Part shown: piece by piece, positions 45,402-57,442 of the stretch
Layout of the letters: each line of letters opens with the position of its first letter
How positions within the stretch are numbered: position 1 is the first letter of the stretch
From: Marinospirillum insulare DSM 21763
GTDB lineage: Bacteria > Pseudomonadota > Gammaproteobacteria > Pseudomonadales > Halomonadaceae
Direction of reading: 5' to 3'
DNA: 64,000 nucleotides
Assembly (NCBI RefSeq): GCF_000686905.1
Contig: NZ_JMLW01000001.1
Span: 243,423 to 307,422, forward strand
Position numbers and translations under genes: made by a program
The notes under the pieces: generated by a model
Seen by the model: the letters and a program-made list of their open reading frames with translations, nothing else
Told to the model about the DNA's origin: nothing
The model's database searches: none

Positions 45402-45464
45402 GAGGATGACTTAGATTGCTAAACTAAAACTTGCAAGTTGTATGCCGTGTAAGCAGGTTTTAAG

Positions 45465-46373
45465 CTATTTACTTCTAGAAGCTAGGTAGATCACTGCGAG
45501 TAGGCCAAGTAGCATTAAAATTAAAACACTGATTTGATGTGAGGGTAATTCAGTTATTTGGCTGTATTTCCAAGGAAGTAACACTTGTGTGTCTAAAGGA
45601 AGCATTTTTCCTTGTTCATTTATCTTATAACTAGTTAAGAATTGCCAAGGCCAAATATGTTTGAGTGAAGCAATAACAAAACCAAATAAAACCGCAAAGG
45701 TGGCGGTTTTAAAGTGGTCAAACAACCAGCCTAATAAGTGTGAAAAAGCCAGCAGTCCACTTCCTGCACCTAGTGCAAAAGCTGCAATTAAAGTTAGGTT
45801 TAATGCTTTTATTGCTTCAACCAGTGGCGCATAAAGACCAAGGGTGAGTAATAGAAAACTGCCAGATACACCGGGCAAAATCATTGCACAAATAGCTATC
45901 ATGCCGGCAATAAAAAAAGTTAGTGGGGTTATGCTGCCGATACTGGGTAAAATATGGCTAATAAAGGTGGCGATAACTGCACCAAAAAGTATGAAAAAAA
46001 CCTGCTGAAGTGACCAGCCACCCATTTCGCGTGAAATAATTACTGCTGAACCAACCACTAAACCAAAAAACAGCCCATTTAGGTGCAAGGGGTAGCTAGC
46101 AAGCAGCCAGCTAATTAAATGGGATAACAAGAGTAGACTGGATAAAATACCCAGTAAAAGGGTGATTAAAAAACTAGCATCCACTGCTTTATATAAGCCA
46201 ATAAACCCTTGTTTTTTCCAGACTGCCCAAAGCTTTAAATCAAAACTGCGTAGGCTATTAATTAAGCGCTCATAAATACCTGTTATAAAAGCGACGGTAC
46301 CACCTGAAATGCCTGGAACAATGTCTGCTGCACCCATTAGCAGGCCGCGTAGGTAAATTTGGCTTAGTTTCAT
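45465..46373 (-). CDS. DUF368 polyprenyl-phosphate transporter
   Basis: Polytopic inner-membrane protein of 302 aa with about eight hydrophobic segments and the DUF368 signature LLMGAADIVPGISGGTVAFI repeated in related form (MIAICAMILPGVSGSFLLL) in the second half. DUF368 proteins (PopT) were shown to return undecaprenyl phosphate to the inner leaflet. It overlaps pcm by ATGA and occupies the place between pcm and rpoS where nlpD normally stands. The C-terminus has an AVIYLASRSK end. Confidence 0.9.
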   Translation of the reverse strand: MKLSQIYLRGLLMGAADIVPGISGGTVAFITGIYERLINSLRSFDLKLWAVWKKQGFIGLYKAVDASFLITLLLGILSSLLLLSHLISWLLASYPLHLNGLFFGLVVGSAVIISREMGGWSLQQVFFILFGAVIATFISHILPSIGSITPLTFFIAGMIAICAMILPGVSGSFLLLTLGLYAPLVEAIKALNLTLIAAFALGAGSGLLAFSHLLGWLFDHFKTATFAVLFGFVIASLKHIWPWQFLTSYKINEQGKMLPLDTQVLLPWKYSQITELPSHQISVLILMLLGLLAVIYLASRSK

Positions 46374-47044
46374 TTTTCAGTTCCGGGTAATAGCGGCACA
46401 AAGCGTACCGCAGCGATATCGGTTTGCAGCATTTGGCCGTTGCGTTTGTCGTAAACTCTTAGCATTTGGTGTTCATCACCGATAGGAGCGATTAAACGCC
46501 CGCCTTCGGCTAGCTGTTCAAAAAGGTTAGGTGGAAGTTGTTTAGGAGCTGCGGTGACTAGAATGGCATCAAAAGGTGCTTCACGCTCTAAGCCATAATG
46601 ACCATCGGCAAGGTGCAACCTAACATTGCTCAGCTTTAAATTTTTAATGCGGCTACGGGCTTTTTCTAATAAAGCTTCAAGGCGTTCTACGCTCCAAACT
46701 TCAGGCACTAAACAGCCTAAAACAGCGGCCTGATAACCAGAGCCCGCGCCAATTTCTAGGGCTTTTTTGGGCTCTACTTCTAATAGTAGCTCGGTCATGC
46801 GTGCCACTATATAGGGTTGGCTAAGTGTTTGACCTAAGCCTATGGGTAGGGCGGTATCTTCGTAAGCACGGTGCGCTAAAGCTTCATCTAAAAATAAGTG
46901 CCTAGGTAAATAACCCAGAGCATCTAGCACTTGAGGATTTTTTATACCCTGTTCCACTAAGCGTTTAACCATGCGGTCGCGGGTACGTTGTGAAGTAAAG
47001 CCTATCCCTTTAAATTGAGGGTTTAATCGCAAGAATTCAGCCAT
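46370..47044 (-). CDS. pcm: Protein-L-isoaspartate O-methyltransferase
   Basis: Repairs damaged aspartyl residues in proteins by SAM-dependent methylation. The 224-aa protein has [35 protein letters not shown], the SAM motif [35 protein letters not shown] and [12 protein letters not shown]. It overlaps the end of surE by 22 bases in the usual surE-pcm pairing. Confidence 0.95.
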   Translation of the reverse strand: MAEFLRLNPQFKGIGFTSQRTRDRMVKRLVEQGIKNPQVLDALGYLPRHLFLDEALAHRAYEDTALPIGLGQTLSQPYIVARMTELLLEVEPKKALEIGAGSGYQAAVLGCLVPEVWSVERLEALLEKARSRIKNLKLSNVRLHLADGHYGLEREAPFDAILVTAAPKQLPPNLFEQLAEGGRLIAPIGDEHQMLRVYDKRNGQMLQTDIAAVRFVPLLPGTEK

Positions 47045-47778
47045 TTTTTCACCTGATCAAGACTTTCGTGTCGAGTCATATCAAACTGTAAAGGGGTAAT
47101 AGAAACCTGTCCGTTGTTAATTGCATGGAAGTCTGTTCCTGCACCTGCTTCAGCGGCATTACCCACACCGCCTATCCAGTAACGAGCTTGACCACGTGGG
47201 TCGATAGTTTTAATTGGGTCAACACCCTTGTGTCTGTGGCCTAGGGTGGTTATTTCATAGCCCTTTAAAGCAAATAAAGGTACATCAGGCACGTTTACAT
47301 TCAAGAGGCTGCGTGGTGGTAATTGTAATTGATCACGGCCTTCTATAAAGCTTTTAACCAGCTTACGCACCACCTCTGCTGCAGTAGCAAAATGGTTTTG
47401 ACCTGCTAAAGATACTGCTATGGCTGGCAAGCCCAAAAAGCGGCCTTCAGTTGCAGCGGCTACGGTGCCTGAATAAAGCACATCGTCACCTAGGTTTGCA
47501 CCGTGGTTAATGCCAGAAATAACTAAATCTGGCAGATGACCAAATACTCCACCCACTGCTAGGTGAACACAGTCAGTGGGTGTGCCATCGACTGACCAAA
47601 AGCCATTGTTAAGCTGTTGTGGGTAGAGCGGACGATCTAAGGATAAGGAATTGCTGGCGCCACTGCGGTTACGCTCAGGCGCAACCACGAGTAGGTCACC
47701 TAAATCTTTTAGGGCAGCCGCTAAAGTAGCTAGCCCATCGGCATGAACACCATCGTCATTAGATAAAAGAAGTCGCAT
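47023..47778 (-). CDS. surE: 5'/3'-nucleotidase SurE
   Basis: Metal-dependent phosphatase acting on nucleoside monophosphates, linked to stationary-phase survival. The 251-aa protein begins [15 protein letters not shown] with the metal-binding DD, then [16 protein letters not shown] (Ser ligand) and [20 protein letters not shown] (Asn ligand). It lies 11 bases after truD and overlaps pcm downstream. Confidence 0.95.
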   Translation of the reverse strand: MRLLLSNDDGVHADGLATLAAALKDLGDLLVVAPERNRSGASNSLSLDRPLYPQQLNNGFWSVDGTPTDCVHLAVGGVFGHLPDLVISGINHGANLGDDVLYSGTVAAATEGRFLGLPAIAVSLAGQNHFATAAEVVRKLVKSFIEGRDQLQLPPRSLLNVNVPDVPLFALKGYEITTLGHRHKGVDPIKTIDPRGQARYWIGGVGNAAEAGAGTDFHAINNGQVSITPLQFDMTRHESLDQVKKWLNSCD

Positions 47779-47789
47779 AAAAACACTCC

Positions 47790-48884
47790 CTAGTTAATTT
47801 GTGCATCATTGGCATTGATTAATTCTGCTAAGAGGCTGGTAGCAAAGCAGCCGCTAGGCAAGGTGAAACCAAGGGTTAGCCAAGGAGCTTGCCAGTTAAA
47901 TTCGGTTGCTTTAGGCTGCATTCGCAAGGGGCGATATTCTACTTTTAAACCTTGATTTGCTAAGGCTTGCCAGTAGGGTAAATAGGCTTCACGAAAAGCT
48001 TCTTCAGCTTGTAAAGCTAAACCAGAACTTTGTAGATGACCCTTGCCAGCTAAAGGCCCAGCTAGGTTAATATCGCCTGAAGCTAAACGCTTACTTAGAT
48101 CGGTAGCGGTTGGGTCAGAAAAATAACTGCGGGTACCTTCTAAATTAAAGCAGCTGCCTTGTAAAGGTTTTATCCAGTGTTGGTTATTAAGGGTTTCTGC
48201 TAACCAGGCATTAAACAAAGCACTACGCAGCGCTGAAAGGTAAATGCTTTTTTCTTGGCGCTTGGGTGGTTTGATAGGTGGATTAGCCATTAACCAACTT
48301 AATGCTTTATGAATGTTTTGCCCACCGCGCCCAAAGCGTTGGGGGCCAAAGTAGTTGGGTACGCCTTGTTGGGTAATTTGTTGCCAGCGTTTCTCTAGCC
48401 AGTGACCAGTCGTGTCATCCGTATTATCAACTCTAAGGCGCAGGGTAAAACGGTTGCTGCGATGCGTCCCCCGTTTTAGCTTACGTGGGTGGCGAGCCAT
48501 TTTTAAAACCTGCCAATTAGCTGAGTTAAGCGTTTCAACACTTGGGTCGGCTTGACCAGGTAGGTGTAAAGAAAACCATTGGCGGGTAATAGCTTGGCGA
48601 TCTTTCAAGCCTGAATAAGCTACAGCAGAAGGGTGTACACCTGCGCTTCTAGCAAGCTCTTGGGCAACAAAAGCGGTATTACTGCCCTTTTTTTCTACCC
48701 AGAGGTAAAGGTGCTCACCCTGCCCTTCGGGCTCAAAACCTAGTACTTCTTCAACTTGAAAATCTTCCGGTTCTAAGCGATAAACCCCTTGCCAAGGAGA
48801 GGAAGGGAAGAGGCTAGGAAGCTGCGTTAGTTGACTTTCTAGTTGCGCTAGCTGATTTTCTAGTGAGTTATTTACTGCTTGCAT
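47790..48884 (-). CDS. truD: tRNA pseudouridine(13) synthase TruD
   Basis: Makes pseudouridine at position 13 of tRNA-Glu. The 364-aa protein has the TruD catalytic motif [17 protein letters not shown] with catalytic Asp, [20 protein letters not shown] and [19 protein letters not shown], where the TRUD insertion starts. The ATG overlaps ispF's 3' end by 13 bases, giving the Pseudomonas-like order ispF-truD-surE. Confidence 0.94.
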   Translation of the reverse strand: MQAVNNSLENQLAQLESQLTQLPSLFPSSPWQGVYRLEPEDFQVEEVLGFEPEGQGEHLYLWVEKKGSNTAFVAQELARSAGVHPSAVAYSGLKDRQAITRQWFSLHLPGQADPSVETLNSANWQVLKMARHPRKLKRGTHRSNRFTLRLRVDNTDDTTGHWLEKRWQQITQQGVPNYFGPQRFGRGGQNIHKALSWLMANPPIKPPKRQEKSIYLSALRSALFNAWLAETLNNQHWIKPLQGSCFNLEGTRSYFSDPTATDLSKRLASGDINLAGPLAGKGHLQSSGLALQAEEAFREAYLPYWQALANQGLKVEYRPLRMQPKATEFNWQAPWLTLGFTLPSGCFATSLLAELINANDAQIN

Positions 48885-49354
48885 GAGCTTTCCAATAAAA
48901 CCACGGCTAAAGCACTAATACCTTCTTTCCTTCCTACAAAGCCTAGTTTTTCTGTGGTGCTGGCTTTTATGTTTAATCTATCCACAGGGGTAGCTAAGTC
49001 AGCGGCAAGCTTTTCTAACATGGCTGGGAGGTGGGGTTGCATTTTGGGTGCTTGAGCAATAATCGTTAGGTCAGCATTAGTTAGCTGGTAACCACGCTGG
49101 GTCACTGCTTGCATTACCTGGCGTAATAAAATACGGCTATCCACCCCTGCAAAAGCTGGGTCGGTGTCTGGAAAGTGATGACCTATATCACCTAGACCAC
49201 AAGCACCGAGCAAGGCATCACATAAAGCATGAATCAGCACATCGCCATCTGAATGAGCCTCTAACCCTTGGTGGTAAGGAATTTGTACGCCACCTAAAGT
49301 AATAAACTCACCCGGGCCAAATTTATGAACATCAAAGCCTTGTCCTATACGCAT
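48872..49354 (-). CDS. ispF: 2-C-methyl-D-erythritol 2,4-cyclodiphosphate synthase
   Basis: Fifth enzyme of the MEP isoprenoid pathway. The 160-aa protein starts [15 protein letters not shown] (zinc ligands), with [31 protein letters not shown] and the tail [17 protein letters not shown]. It follows ispD by 6 bases, as usual. Confidence 0.96.
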   Translation of the reverse strand: MRIGQGFDVHKFGPGEFITLGGVQIPYHQGLEAHSDGDVLIHALCDALLGACGLGDIGHHFPDTDPAFAGVDSRILLRQVMQAVTQRGYQLTNADLTIIAQAPKMQPHLPAMLEKLAADLATPVDRLNIKASTTEKLGFVGRKEGISALAVVLLESSCKQ

Positions 49355-49360
49355 AAGCTA

Positions 49361-50113
49361 TTATTTTTCCCTAGTGGTTTGAGTAGTTGTTTGTTGATGG
49401 GTTAAAAGCAGTTCAGCCAAAGCTAGGTCTTCAGGGTGAGTGATTTTTATATTGTCTCTGCGTCCTGGAATTAACAAGGGTTGGTAACCAGCTGCTTCTA
49501 AGGCGGAAGATTCATCAGTTAGCTTTAAGCCTTTTTCTAAACCCTGGGTTAAAGCTGTGTGTAATTTTTCATAACGAAACATTTGTGGGGTAAGCGCATG
49601 CCATAAATGGTTACGATCAAGGGTAGCGCTGACTTGGTGGCTGTTGTTAACAGACATTCCGCGTTTCATCGTATCGGCTACGGGAGCCGCTAATAAGCCA
49701 CCTACCAGGTGATTTTTTACACCAGTAACCAGTTGCTGTAAATCTAGCTGGGTAATGCAAGGGCGGGCTACATCATGCACTAGCACCCAGTCGTGGGGGT
49801 GGGCCAAAGCTGTGAGTGCGTTTAAACCATTTAGTACTGAATCAGCACGCTCTTTACCACCAAAGCAGGTTATTAGCTTTGCTTGAGGATAGCGTTTTAA
49901 AAATCTTAGCTCTACTGCAGGCCACCAAAGGTCTTCTTGGTGCAGAGGTAAAACCAAATATGCTTCAGGAAAGGCTTGGTGAATACGTCCTAAAGTAACC
50001 TCTAACAGCGTTTGATCTAACAAGGGTAAATACTGTTTAGGTAAATCTGCCCCCATGCGTTCACCAATACCAGCGGCTGGTAATACACACCAAAGGCAAG
50101 TGTTATTAGTCAT
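49361..50113 (-). CDS. ispD: 2-C-methyl-D-erythritol 4-phosphate cytidylyltransferase
   Basis: Third enzyme of the MEP pathway, joining CTP and MEP. From ATG 50113 it is 250 aa and begins MTNNTCLWCVLPAAGIGERM with the CTP-binding LPAAGIGERMGADLPKQYLP; VLVHDVARPCI and TDESSALEAAG follow. The frame stays open to 50167, but that would read through most of the end of ftsB, and the extra residues do not fit the family. The chosen ATG overlaps ftsB by 8 bases. The C-terminal tail is Thr/Gln-rich. Confidence 0.94.
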   Translation of the reverse strand: MTNNTCLWCVLPAAGIGERMGADLPKQYLPLLDQTLLEVTLGRIHQAFPEAYLVLPLHQEDLWWPAVELRFLKRYPQAKLITCFGGKERADSVLNGLNALTALAHPHDWVLVHDVARPCITQLDLQQLVTGVKNHLVGGLLAAPVADTMKRGMSVNNSHQVSATLDRNHLWHALTPQMFRYEKLHTALTQGLEKGLKLTDESSALEAAGYQPLLIPGRRDNIKITHPEDLALAELLLTHQQTTTQTTREK

Positions 50114-50432
50114 GAGTTGGCTCGGTAGTTTGTTCTGATGTTTTGTATATTGCTGGTGGTTCGCCAATCAGCCAAAAAAAGGTTTCATCTTTGCCTATCA
50201 TACCTAAATCGAAACGGGCTCTTTCGGCTACGGCATCTAAGCCACTTTTTAAGTCTTCTACTTCGGCATTAAGCCTAGCATTACGTTTTTGTAGTTTTTG
50301 ATTGGTTGCTTCTAAATCAGAAACTAAGGCTTTGGTTTGCCAATATTCAAGTAAACCATTCTCACCCCACCAAAGGCGGTACTGGGTTATTAACAGTAGC
50401 AGTATCACTAACACCGAAAGGATTCGAGACAT
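50106..50432 (-). CDS. ftsB: Cell division protein FtsB
   Basis: Bitopic divisome protein forming the FtsQ-FtsB-FtsL complex. The 108-aa protein has an N-terminal membrane segment (ILSVLVILLLLITQYRLWWG), a Leu-zipper-like coiled coil (LEATNQKLQKRNARLNAEVE) and the conserved ERARFDLGMIGKDETFFWL. It is followed by ispD with overlap. In Pseudomonas it lies next to eno; here a lipoprotein gene intervenes. Confidence 0.94.
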   Translation of the reverse strand: MSRILSVLVILLLLITQYRLWWGENGLLEYWQTKALVSDLEATNQKLQKRNARLNAEVEDLKSGLDAVAERARFDLGMIGKDETFFWLIGEPPAIYKTSEQTTEPTHD

Positions 50433-50457
50433 GGTTACCTGTCATTGGATGCTAAGT

Positions 50458-50497
50458 ATAAAAAACCCTGAAAGAAGCTAAGCAATTTCAGGGTTTG
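50458..50497 (-). terminator. Terminator after the LPP20-like lipoprotein gene
   Basis: On the minus strand AAACCCTGAAA pairs with TTTCAGGGTTT (11 bp) and is followed by TTT. It lies between the lipoprotein stop at 50540 and the ftsB start at 50432, so the ftsB-ispD-ispF-truD unit should have its own promoter just after it. Confidence 0.75.
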
Positions 50498-50539
50498 TAA
50501 GGCTTTAATTAACAAAGGTGGTTTTTAGCTAGCTAATGC

Positions 50540-50953
50540 TTAACGCCCAACCATAAGAATGTATAAGGTGTCACCTTCTTTCCACTCACCATGGACTACG
50601 GCGTTTACAACATTTCCTTTAACGGTTTGCTCTGTGGAAGTGGCCAAACTTGAGCTATGGCTTGTGTTGGTTGCTTGTCGGCTTGCTACTAGAACATTGC
50701 TAACCGTGACACCCATTTGCCTAGCTATTTCATCTAAAGCGCGACTTGTGGCTAGCTCACGTTGTGCCGCAGCACCTTTAAAGTGGTAGCCAGCGCGGCC
50801 TAAACCCACTATATCGCCAACTGATTGCGGGTTATCTATCCAAGCTGGGCGCTGTGGACCTATAGGCTGAGCAGGTTGTTGTGGCTGAGAAACACAAGCA
50901 AGCAAGCTGGTAGCTAACAAGGTCATTAACAGTGCTTTAAGAAGATTTTTCAT
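50540..50953 (-). CDS. LPP20-like lipoprotein
   Basis: Lipoprotein of 137 aa from ATG 50953, which has GAAGGA 7 bases upstream; a longer frame adds eight residues before the signal and is not preferred. The signal MKNLLKALLMTLLATSLLAC has a lipobox and Cys at residue 20. A Gln/Pro-rich segment is followed by PAWIDNPQSVGDIVGLGRAG and a region like LPP20 (AAQRELATSRALDEIARQMG), and it ends GDTLYILMVGR. The specific role is unknown. It lies 36 bases after eno. Confidence 0.8.
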   Translation of the reverse strand: MKNLLKALLMTLLATSLLACVSQPQQPAQPIGPQRPAWIDNPQSVGDIVGLGRAGYHFKGAAAQRELATSRALDEIARQMGVTVSNVLVASRQATNTSHSSSLATSTEQTVKGNVVNAVVHGEWKEGDTLYILMVGR

Positions 50954-50989
50954 TATTCGTTCCTTCATACAAATCAATGGTTGCTCTAA

Positions 50990-52297
<1,308 letters not shown>

Positions 52298-52332
52298 TTA
52301 TGTCCGTCAGGATAGTTAGTTTTATATTAGGG

Positions 52333-54914
<2,582 letters not shown>

Positions 54915-54969
54915 TTAGATGGGAAGCTAGTCTAACAGAAGGGTTAAAAAATCCAAAGCAGGAATCGAC

Positions 54970-56250
54970 TCAATTAATGATCTGCCAGCCTTCGGCAATT
55001 AAGTATTTATCGATAGCAACCAGAGTTTGCTTATGCCAGATAAAAACAAGTTGTTGGCGCTGCCAAGGTGGTAGTTTTAATTCTTGTAGCAAACGTTTTG
55101 CATCCCGCTGTCCACGCTTGGCTTGACGTAAAACTTCACCTCCTTGACGCGCTTGCAAGGTGAAGTGGTTTTGAATCTCCTGATGCTCTTGGTGAGTTAG
55201 CTGAAAATTAATGCTTCCAGCTGGTGTATTCACTGGTGTTTTACCATCCCAACTGGCTTGCCAATCTTTGGCTAGGGGTTGAAAGTAACGGCTAGCTGCT
55301 ATAAATAATTGATTTTGAAAGCGCCTAGCTTCTACTTGTTTATCGCCTTTGTCCCAACTAATTTTGGGCTGAGCATCTTTTTGTGCTGAATAGAGCTGGG
55401 TGAGTTCTTGCCATATTTGGTGGCCGGGTAGGGTTAAGTTTCTACTTAGCAACCAATAACGCAATAAGTTCACTTGGCGATAGTTTGCTAATTTTAAAAG
55501 CTCTTCTAGGTTAAGGCTTTGTTCAGTGAGTTGGCAGTTGGCTAAATCAAGTTTTGCTAGGTCTTGGTTAAGTTGCTGGCTCTCAGCGGCTAGCTGGGTA
55601 ACACGGGCTAGATTTTGGTTAGTGTTTGGGAAGCGCTTTTGAAGCAGGGGTAGGATTTCTAAGCGCAAGTAATTACGGTCAAAGTCGACTTCAAAGTTGC
55701 TGTCATCTTCTACCCATTTTAATTGGGAAGCTTGAGCAAATTTAAGCAGTTCAGCTCTGGGAGTGGTTAATAAGGGGCGAAGAATCAGCCCTTTACCCAA
55801 GGGTCTTTGCAAAGGAATACTGGCTAAGCCTAGGGTGCCCGCACCGCGTAATAGGCGTAATAAAAGGGTTTCTACTTGGTCATCTTGGTGGTGCCCTTGC
55901 AAAAGCACTTCGCCTTCTTCTAATTCTTGTTCAAACACTTGGTACCTAGCGCGTCTTGCTCTGTCTTCTAGGCTGGCGCTGGCAAGGCTTTGTGGGTCTA
56001 CTTGGTGAATACTTATAGGAATTTGGGCTAGGTCACAAATTTGCTGAGAAAAAGCCGCCCAGTCATCAGCAAATTTAGAAAGCTGGTGATGAATATGAAG
56101 GGCTCTTAATTGAATAGTGGGTTGCACTTCTGCCAGCTGTCTAGCGAGTTCAAAAAGTACGCGTGAATCTAAGCCGCCACTTAAGGCGACACAAATTTTA
56201 GTGGTGTCGGAAGGCAGGGTGAGCTCTAGTTGCTTTACAAGTGGGTGCAT
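54970..56250 (-). CDS. tilS: tRNA(Ile)-lysidine synthetase
   Basis: Modifies the AUA-reading tRNA-Ile by adding lysine to C34. From ATG 56250 it is 426 aa, with ICVALSGGLDSRVLF (the SGGxDS P-loop), LQGHHQDDQVETLLLRLLRG and RPLL, then the C-terminal TilS domains. A longer open frame reaches a TTG at 56283, but this lies inside the terminator of accA, so the ATG is preferred. No strong ribosome site is visible. C-terminal domain boundaries are weakly conserved, as usual. Confidence 0.92.
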   Translation of the reverse strand: MHPLVKQLELTLPSDTTKICVALSGGLDSRVLFELARQLAEVQPTIQLRALHIHHQLSKFADDWAAFSQQICDLAQIPISIHQVDPQSLASASLEDRARRARYQVFEQELEEGEVLLQGHHQDDQVETLLLRLLRGAGTLGLASIPLQRPLGKGLILRPLLTTPRAELLKFAQASQLKWVEDDSNFEVDFDRNYLRLEILPLLQKRFPNTNQNLARVTQLAAESQQLNQDLAKLDLANCQLTEQSLNLEELLKLANYRQVNLLRYWLLSRNLTLPGHQIWQELTQLYSAQKDAQPKISWDKGDKQVEARRFQNQLFIAASRYFQPLAKDWQASWDGKTPVNTPAGSINFQLTHQEHQEIQNHFTLQARQGGEVLRQAKRGQRDAKRLLQELKLPPWQRQQLVFIWHKQTLVAIDKYLIAEGWQIIN

Positions 56251-56281
56251 AAAATAGGGCAGATTAAAAAGAAAACTAGGC

Positions 56282-56312
56282 AAAAAAAGAGGCGAATAAA
56301 TCGCCTCTTTTT
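56282..56312 (-). terminator. Terminator after accA
   Basis: A 12-bp stem (AAAAAGAGGCGA / TCGCCTCTTTTT) around a 5-base loop, with a T run on the minus strand, lies 38 bases after the accA stop. It separates accA from tilS. Confidence 0.85.
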
Positions 56313-56350
56313 AGTAGCTAACTTAGAAGTTTAGAGTAAAAAACTTTGGG

Positions 56351-57313
56351 TTAAGAAATATCTTGCAAAGAAGAGTAGCTCATTAGGCGCTGGTAGCGTC
56401 TTTCTAGCAGTTCTTCATCTGTGTTTTTATCTAGCTTATCTAAGGTTTGGCTCAGCGCAGCTTTTAAGCTGACAACCATTTCTTCTGGGTTACGATGTGC
56501 GCCACCTAAAGGCTCTGGAATCAGTGTATCTACTAGGCCAAGTTCTTTTAATCGGTCTGCAGTTAGGCCCATTGCTTGGGCTGCATCGGCTGCCTTGCTG
56601 GCACTTTTCCATAAAATAGAAGCGCAACCTTCTGGTGATATAACCGAGTAGGTTGAGTATTGCAGCATCATTAGTTCGTCGCACACACCTATGGCTAAAG
56701 CGCCACCCGAACCACCTTCACCAATAATGGTCGAGATAATGGGGGTTTTAAGGCGTGACATAGCTGCTAGGTTAAATGCTATCGCTTCAGATTGGCCGCG
56801 CTCTTCTGCATCTATACCTGGGTAGGCACCTGGCGTATCAATAAAAGTTAAAATAGGCATTTTAAAGCGTTCAGCCATTTCCATAAGGCGCAGAGCTTTG
56901 CGGTAGCCTTCAGGGCGTGGCATACCAAAATTACGTTTAACTTTTTGCTTAACATCGCGGCCTTTTTGGTGGCCAATAACCATCACTGGGCGGCCATCTA
57001 AACGTGCCATACCACCAACAATAGCGGCATCATCACCAAAATGACGGTCACCATGCAGTTCATCAAAGTCATCAAACAATAGATCTAAGTAATCTAAGGT
57101 GTAAGGACGCATAGGATGACGCGATAGTTGCGATACTTGCCAAGCTGAGAGGTTAGAGAAAACCTGTTCGGTTAGTTTGTAGCTTTTTTCTTGCAAGCGC
57201 GTAATTTCATCGGTGATGTTCAGATCTGAGTTGTTGCCAACCAGACGTAATTCTTCAATTTTGGTTTCAAGGTCAGCAATGGGCTGTTCAAAATCTAAAT
57301 AGTTCAAGTTCAT
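56351..57313 (-). CDS. accA: Acetyl-CoA carboxylase carboxyltransferase subunit alpha
   Basis: Half of the carboxyltransferase that makes malonyl-CoA. The 320-aa length matches the family. It starts [19 protein letters not shown]; visible landmarks include [57 protein letters not shown] and [13 protein letters not shown]. It is monocistronic between dnaE and a terminator. Confidence 0.97.
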   Translation of the reverse strand: MNLNYLDFEQPIADLETKIEELRLVGNNSDLNITDEITRLQEKSYKLTEQVFSNLSAWQVSQLSRHPMRPYTLDYLDLLFDDFDELHGDRHFGDDAAIVGGMARLDGRPVMVIGHQKGRDVKQKVKRNFGMPRPEGYRKALRLMEMAERFKMPILTFIDTPGAYPGIDAEERGQSEAIAFNLAAMSRLKTPIISTIIGEGGSGGALAIGVCDELMMLQYSTYSVISPEGCASILWKSASKAADAAQAMGLTADRLKELGLVDTLIPEPLGGAHRNPEEMVVSLKAALSQTLDKLDKNTDEELLERRYQRLMSYSSLQDIS

Positions 57314-57442
57314 GGTTTTTTGCCTAGAATTTATTCAGCAGCTATTAACAAGAAAAATGCGTTGTAATTTTAAACTTGCGGCAACTATAGACGAAAGTTG
57401 CCTTGGACTCAAAATTTAAGCAGTAGCTTTACTCGGTTTCTA

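Noticed and set aside
57380..57404. Terminator between dnaE and accA (GGCAACT / AGTTGCC)
   Set aside because: Only 7 bp with a 9-base loop and no T run on the minus strand.
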